A DNA stretch of 64,000 bases, from assembly GCA_034766995.1 (NCBI GenBank), contig CM068315.1, positions 45,936,662 through 46,000,661 on the forward strand. The letters run 5' to 3'. Below the pieces are notes generated by a model. It was not told where the DNA came from and did no database searches. It saw only the letters and a list, made by a program, of their open reading frames with translations. The DNA comes from Acanthacorydalis orientalis (Eukaryota; Arthropoda; Insecta; Megaloptera; Corydalidae). Below are positions 62,144-64,000 of this stretch, piece by piece (positions within the stretch are counted from its first letter, which is position 1; each line of letters opens with the position of its first letter). The position numbers were made by a program, and so were the translations under genes.

Positions 62144-63175
62144 TATGTACATGTATATATGTATAGAAAATTTATTTTTTTAAGAAACATCTCGCTGTTA
62201 ATAATTTTCTGATTTACATATAGAAACAATTATGTACGCATACAAGGTAATGAATGTTACAATTGACGTTATAAATTATGCATATAAATGTTCTTATTTA
62301 CACGCATTATAATTGATTATTGATGTTGAAAAATCAATGATGAAATATATTACTTGTACAAAATCAAATAATGTATAAAAACTGTTGTCACAAAAATCTA
62401 TAAGAAATGATTTAATGTTATAAATAATGATTTGGTATATAAATAACTATACAGGTGAAATTTTATAATTCTAAGCAGCATTTTCGTTAACACTATACAA
62501 ACGTATTTATAGTCTAGAATGTAAACTGTGTGCAACCTAGACATTAAAAAAAGCAATTCAAACTATGTCACTTTTTTAGGTACTGTGTCATAACAATATG
62601 TTTTACGTAATCCGTATATAAACAATTATATTTATAATTATGAACGTAACATAAATAAATAGCGTTAAACATCATGAACAATTAATTAAGTTTACCATAA
62701 TTGTTGTCATGCATGAAAACGTTTATAATTAAGAATTTAACGTTTGGCATTGCATTGTCTAAACAAACTAGAACAATTGGCTAACATCAGATTCAATTTC
62801 AAGAACACACAAAGTTCGTGACTTATAATGAACAATGAATGTGTTTCATAAATTAATTCACGTGCGATTTTATTATTGTTTTTTTCATTTATAATTAACG
62901 CTTACACTATTTTCGACTATACTGTTATTAAGTAAACATAATGGTTCAAAAATTGAAATTGATTTAGTCTTGATGAATATTAGGAAATATCATTCTTTAG
63001 TACACGATTTCAGTGAAATATAAACGAAATCCTATATTTGGCCTTAAGTCAGGTTGGAACTCATCAAGTAGAAAGTGAATTATTTTTGTCCATTATCAAT
63101 ATCACACATAAAAAAAATTTACTAAACACTGTATAAATAAATGTGCAATTCGTTTATTAATAATTTCGGTAATTA
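60645..63175. other. AT-rich non-coding stretch
   Basis: No gene recognised. TA tracts lie at 61417-61467 and 62099-62139. The segment 62690-62990 is microsatellite-free and modestly complex. Confidence 0.6.
61417..61467. repeat. (TA)n microsatellite
   Basis: About 51 bp of uninterrupted TA alternation. Confidence 0.97.
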
Positions 63176-63180
63176 TATTA

Positions 63181-63609
63181 CAATCAACCCTCCTGTAACG
63201 CGATTAATTCATACTGAGTTATATGGAAACCGCGTTATTGAAACTCAGAAGTAAGTACATATAAATCAGGTTGATTCGTTCTGCATTATATGAAAACTGC
63301 ATTCTCAGAGCACCATATTATTAATTTTGATAAAAAAAACATCAATTCTGCATCGTTTCTGCGTTTACAGGGGAATTCCCTGACAACTGTAATTAAAAAT
63401 TGGTGATGTACATGCATGAAAAAACATGGGAATTCCTCATTAATTCAACCGTAAAAGTGTAATAGAAAAATTCATGCTATAGGGATATTGCTTAAACTAA
63501 TTAAGTTGTATTATATAGAAACCGTGTTATAAGAGTATCGCGTTATAGGAGAGCAGTCGTAATTTTTGCTCCGCGTTATATTAAAACCGCGTTATAGGAG
63601 TATTTACTG
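63181..63609. mobile_element. pogo/Tigger-like non-autonomous element
   Basis: The left end CAATCAACCCTCCTGTAACG and the reverse complement of the right end, CAGTAAATACTCCTATAACG, match at 15 of 20 positions and both continue CG. TA dinucleotides flank both ends (63179-63180 and 63610-63611). CA...TG termini, a TA target duplication and tandem ATAACGCGG-type subterminal words fit pogo/Tigger relatives. Repeated CGCGTTAT words lie at about 63230, 63539, 63573 and 63587. At 429 bp with no transposase frame, it is a MITE-like derivative. Confidence 0.65.
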
Positions 63610-63611
63610 TA

Positions 63612-64000
63612 AATTAAGATTGAATAATAGAAATTATTTTATTGTAAAGTTATATTTCTATATATATATATAAATGTATAAATCAATGTGCTTTTCATAT
63701 TTCTTTAAAATTTTTTATAATTTATTAATACCAATCAGAATTTAATTTAAGTACGGTATTTTTATTCTCTTTGATTAGAATTAGTTAAAAAAACATTTTT
63801 TTTCAAATATTAACTATTTATTATTTTAAAGGACACATTAGTAAAAAATAGGTCCCAAGTTTATAAAAAAAACCCCGGAAATACTGATTACGGTAATATA
63901 ATCTCTTTATTCTTTTGTCAAGTATTAGAATACATATTTTTCTTAGAATCAGTTCTAGAAACAATATTTCTTATATTTGGTAAATGTTATTTCTTCTAGG
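63612..64000. other. AT-rich non-coding stretch to window end
   Basis: Short TA tract at 63658-63671; otherwise nothing recognised. Confidence 0.65.

Noticed and set aside
1..64000. CRISPR arrays, bacterial operons or a prokaryotic defence system
   Set aside because: No regularly spaced direct repeats with unique spacers, no ribosome binding sites and no dense coding; all signals point to eukaryotic non-coding DNA.

Overview
This window looks like a gene-poor stretch of an arthropod, most likely insect, nuclear genome. It is very A+T-rich throughout, is packed with (TA)n microsatellites, shows no bacterial-style gene packing, and carries eroded eukaryotic transposons: cecropia/Hsmar1-like mariners, piggyBac, a pogo/Tigger-like element and an RTE-like LINE. 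I cannot name the species. I found no complete protein-coding gene, tRNA, rRNA or CRISPR array. Nearly all longer open frames are Ile-Tyr translations of TA repeats, or frames inside dead transposons.

Layout. 1-12 kb: AT-rich sequence with TA tracts, a short LINE 3' end (3538-3797), a 52-bp repeat pair (5534 and 6516), a TTAA-bounded 113-bp mini-element (8800-8912) and a GC-richer pocket (9885-10100). 11.5-17 kb: a deleted mariner (11474-12007), a GC-rich A-tailed segment (about 15190-15310) and a piggyBac remnant (about 16000-16970). 17-26 kb: many TA tracts, a hairpin at 23192-23238, a miRNA-like foldback at 24770-24834 and, on the minus strand, a candidate 5' coding exon (25803-about 25930). 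26-34 kb: a possible 15-nt microexon (26236-26250), a threefold tandem repeat of about 315 bp (27434-28240), a second deleted mariner (28613-29372) and the first two copies of a foldback element associated with TA tracts. 34-64 kb: a second, inverted piggyBac remnant (about 38410-39190), three more foldback copies (41609, 46365, 58023), an RTE-like LINE fragment (51450-52460), several GC-richer pockets, and a pogo-like element with TA target duplications (63181-63609).

The most notable item is the family of five long inverted-repeat (MITE-like) elements, each touching a (TA)n tract on at least one side. The two longest tracts of the middle window (33951-34040 and 41528-41608) directly abut copies. 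This suggests either preferential insertion into TA microsatellites or elements that seed them. Scattered GC-richer pockets with little microsatellite content (9.9, 18.4, 30.3, 33.4, 36.1, 42.1, 43.7, 48.6, 50.5, 55.0 and 60.4 kb) could be conserved regulatory DNA of a developmental gene desert or a large intron. That is inference and needs cross-species alignment.
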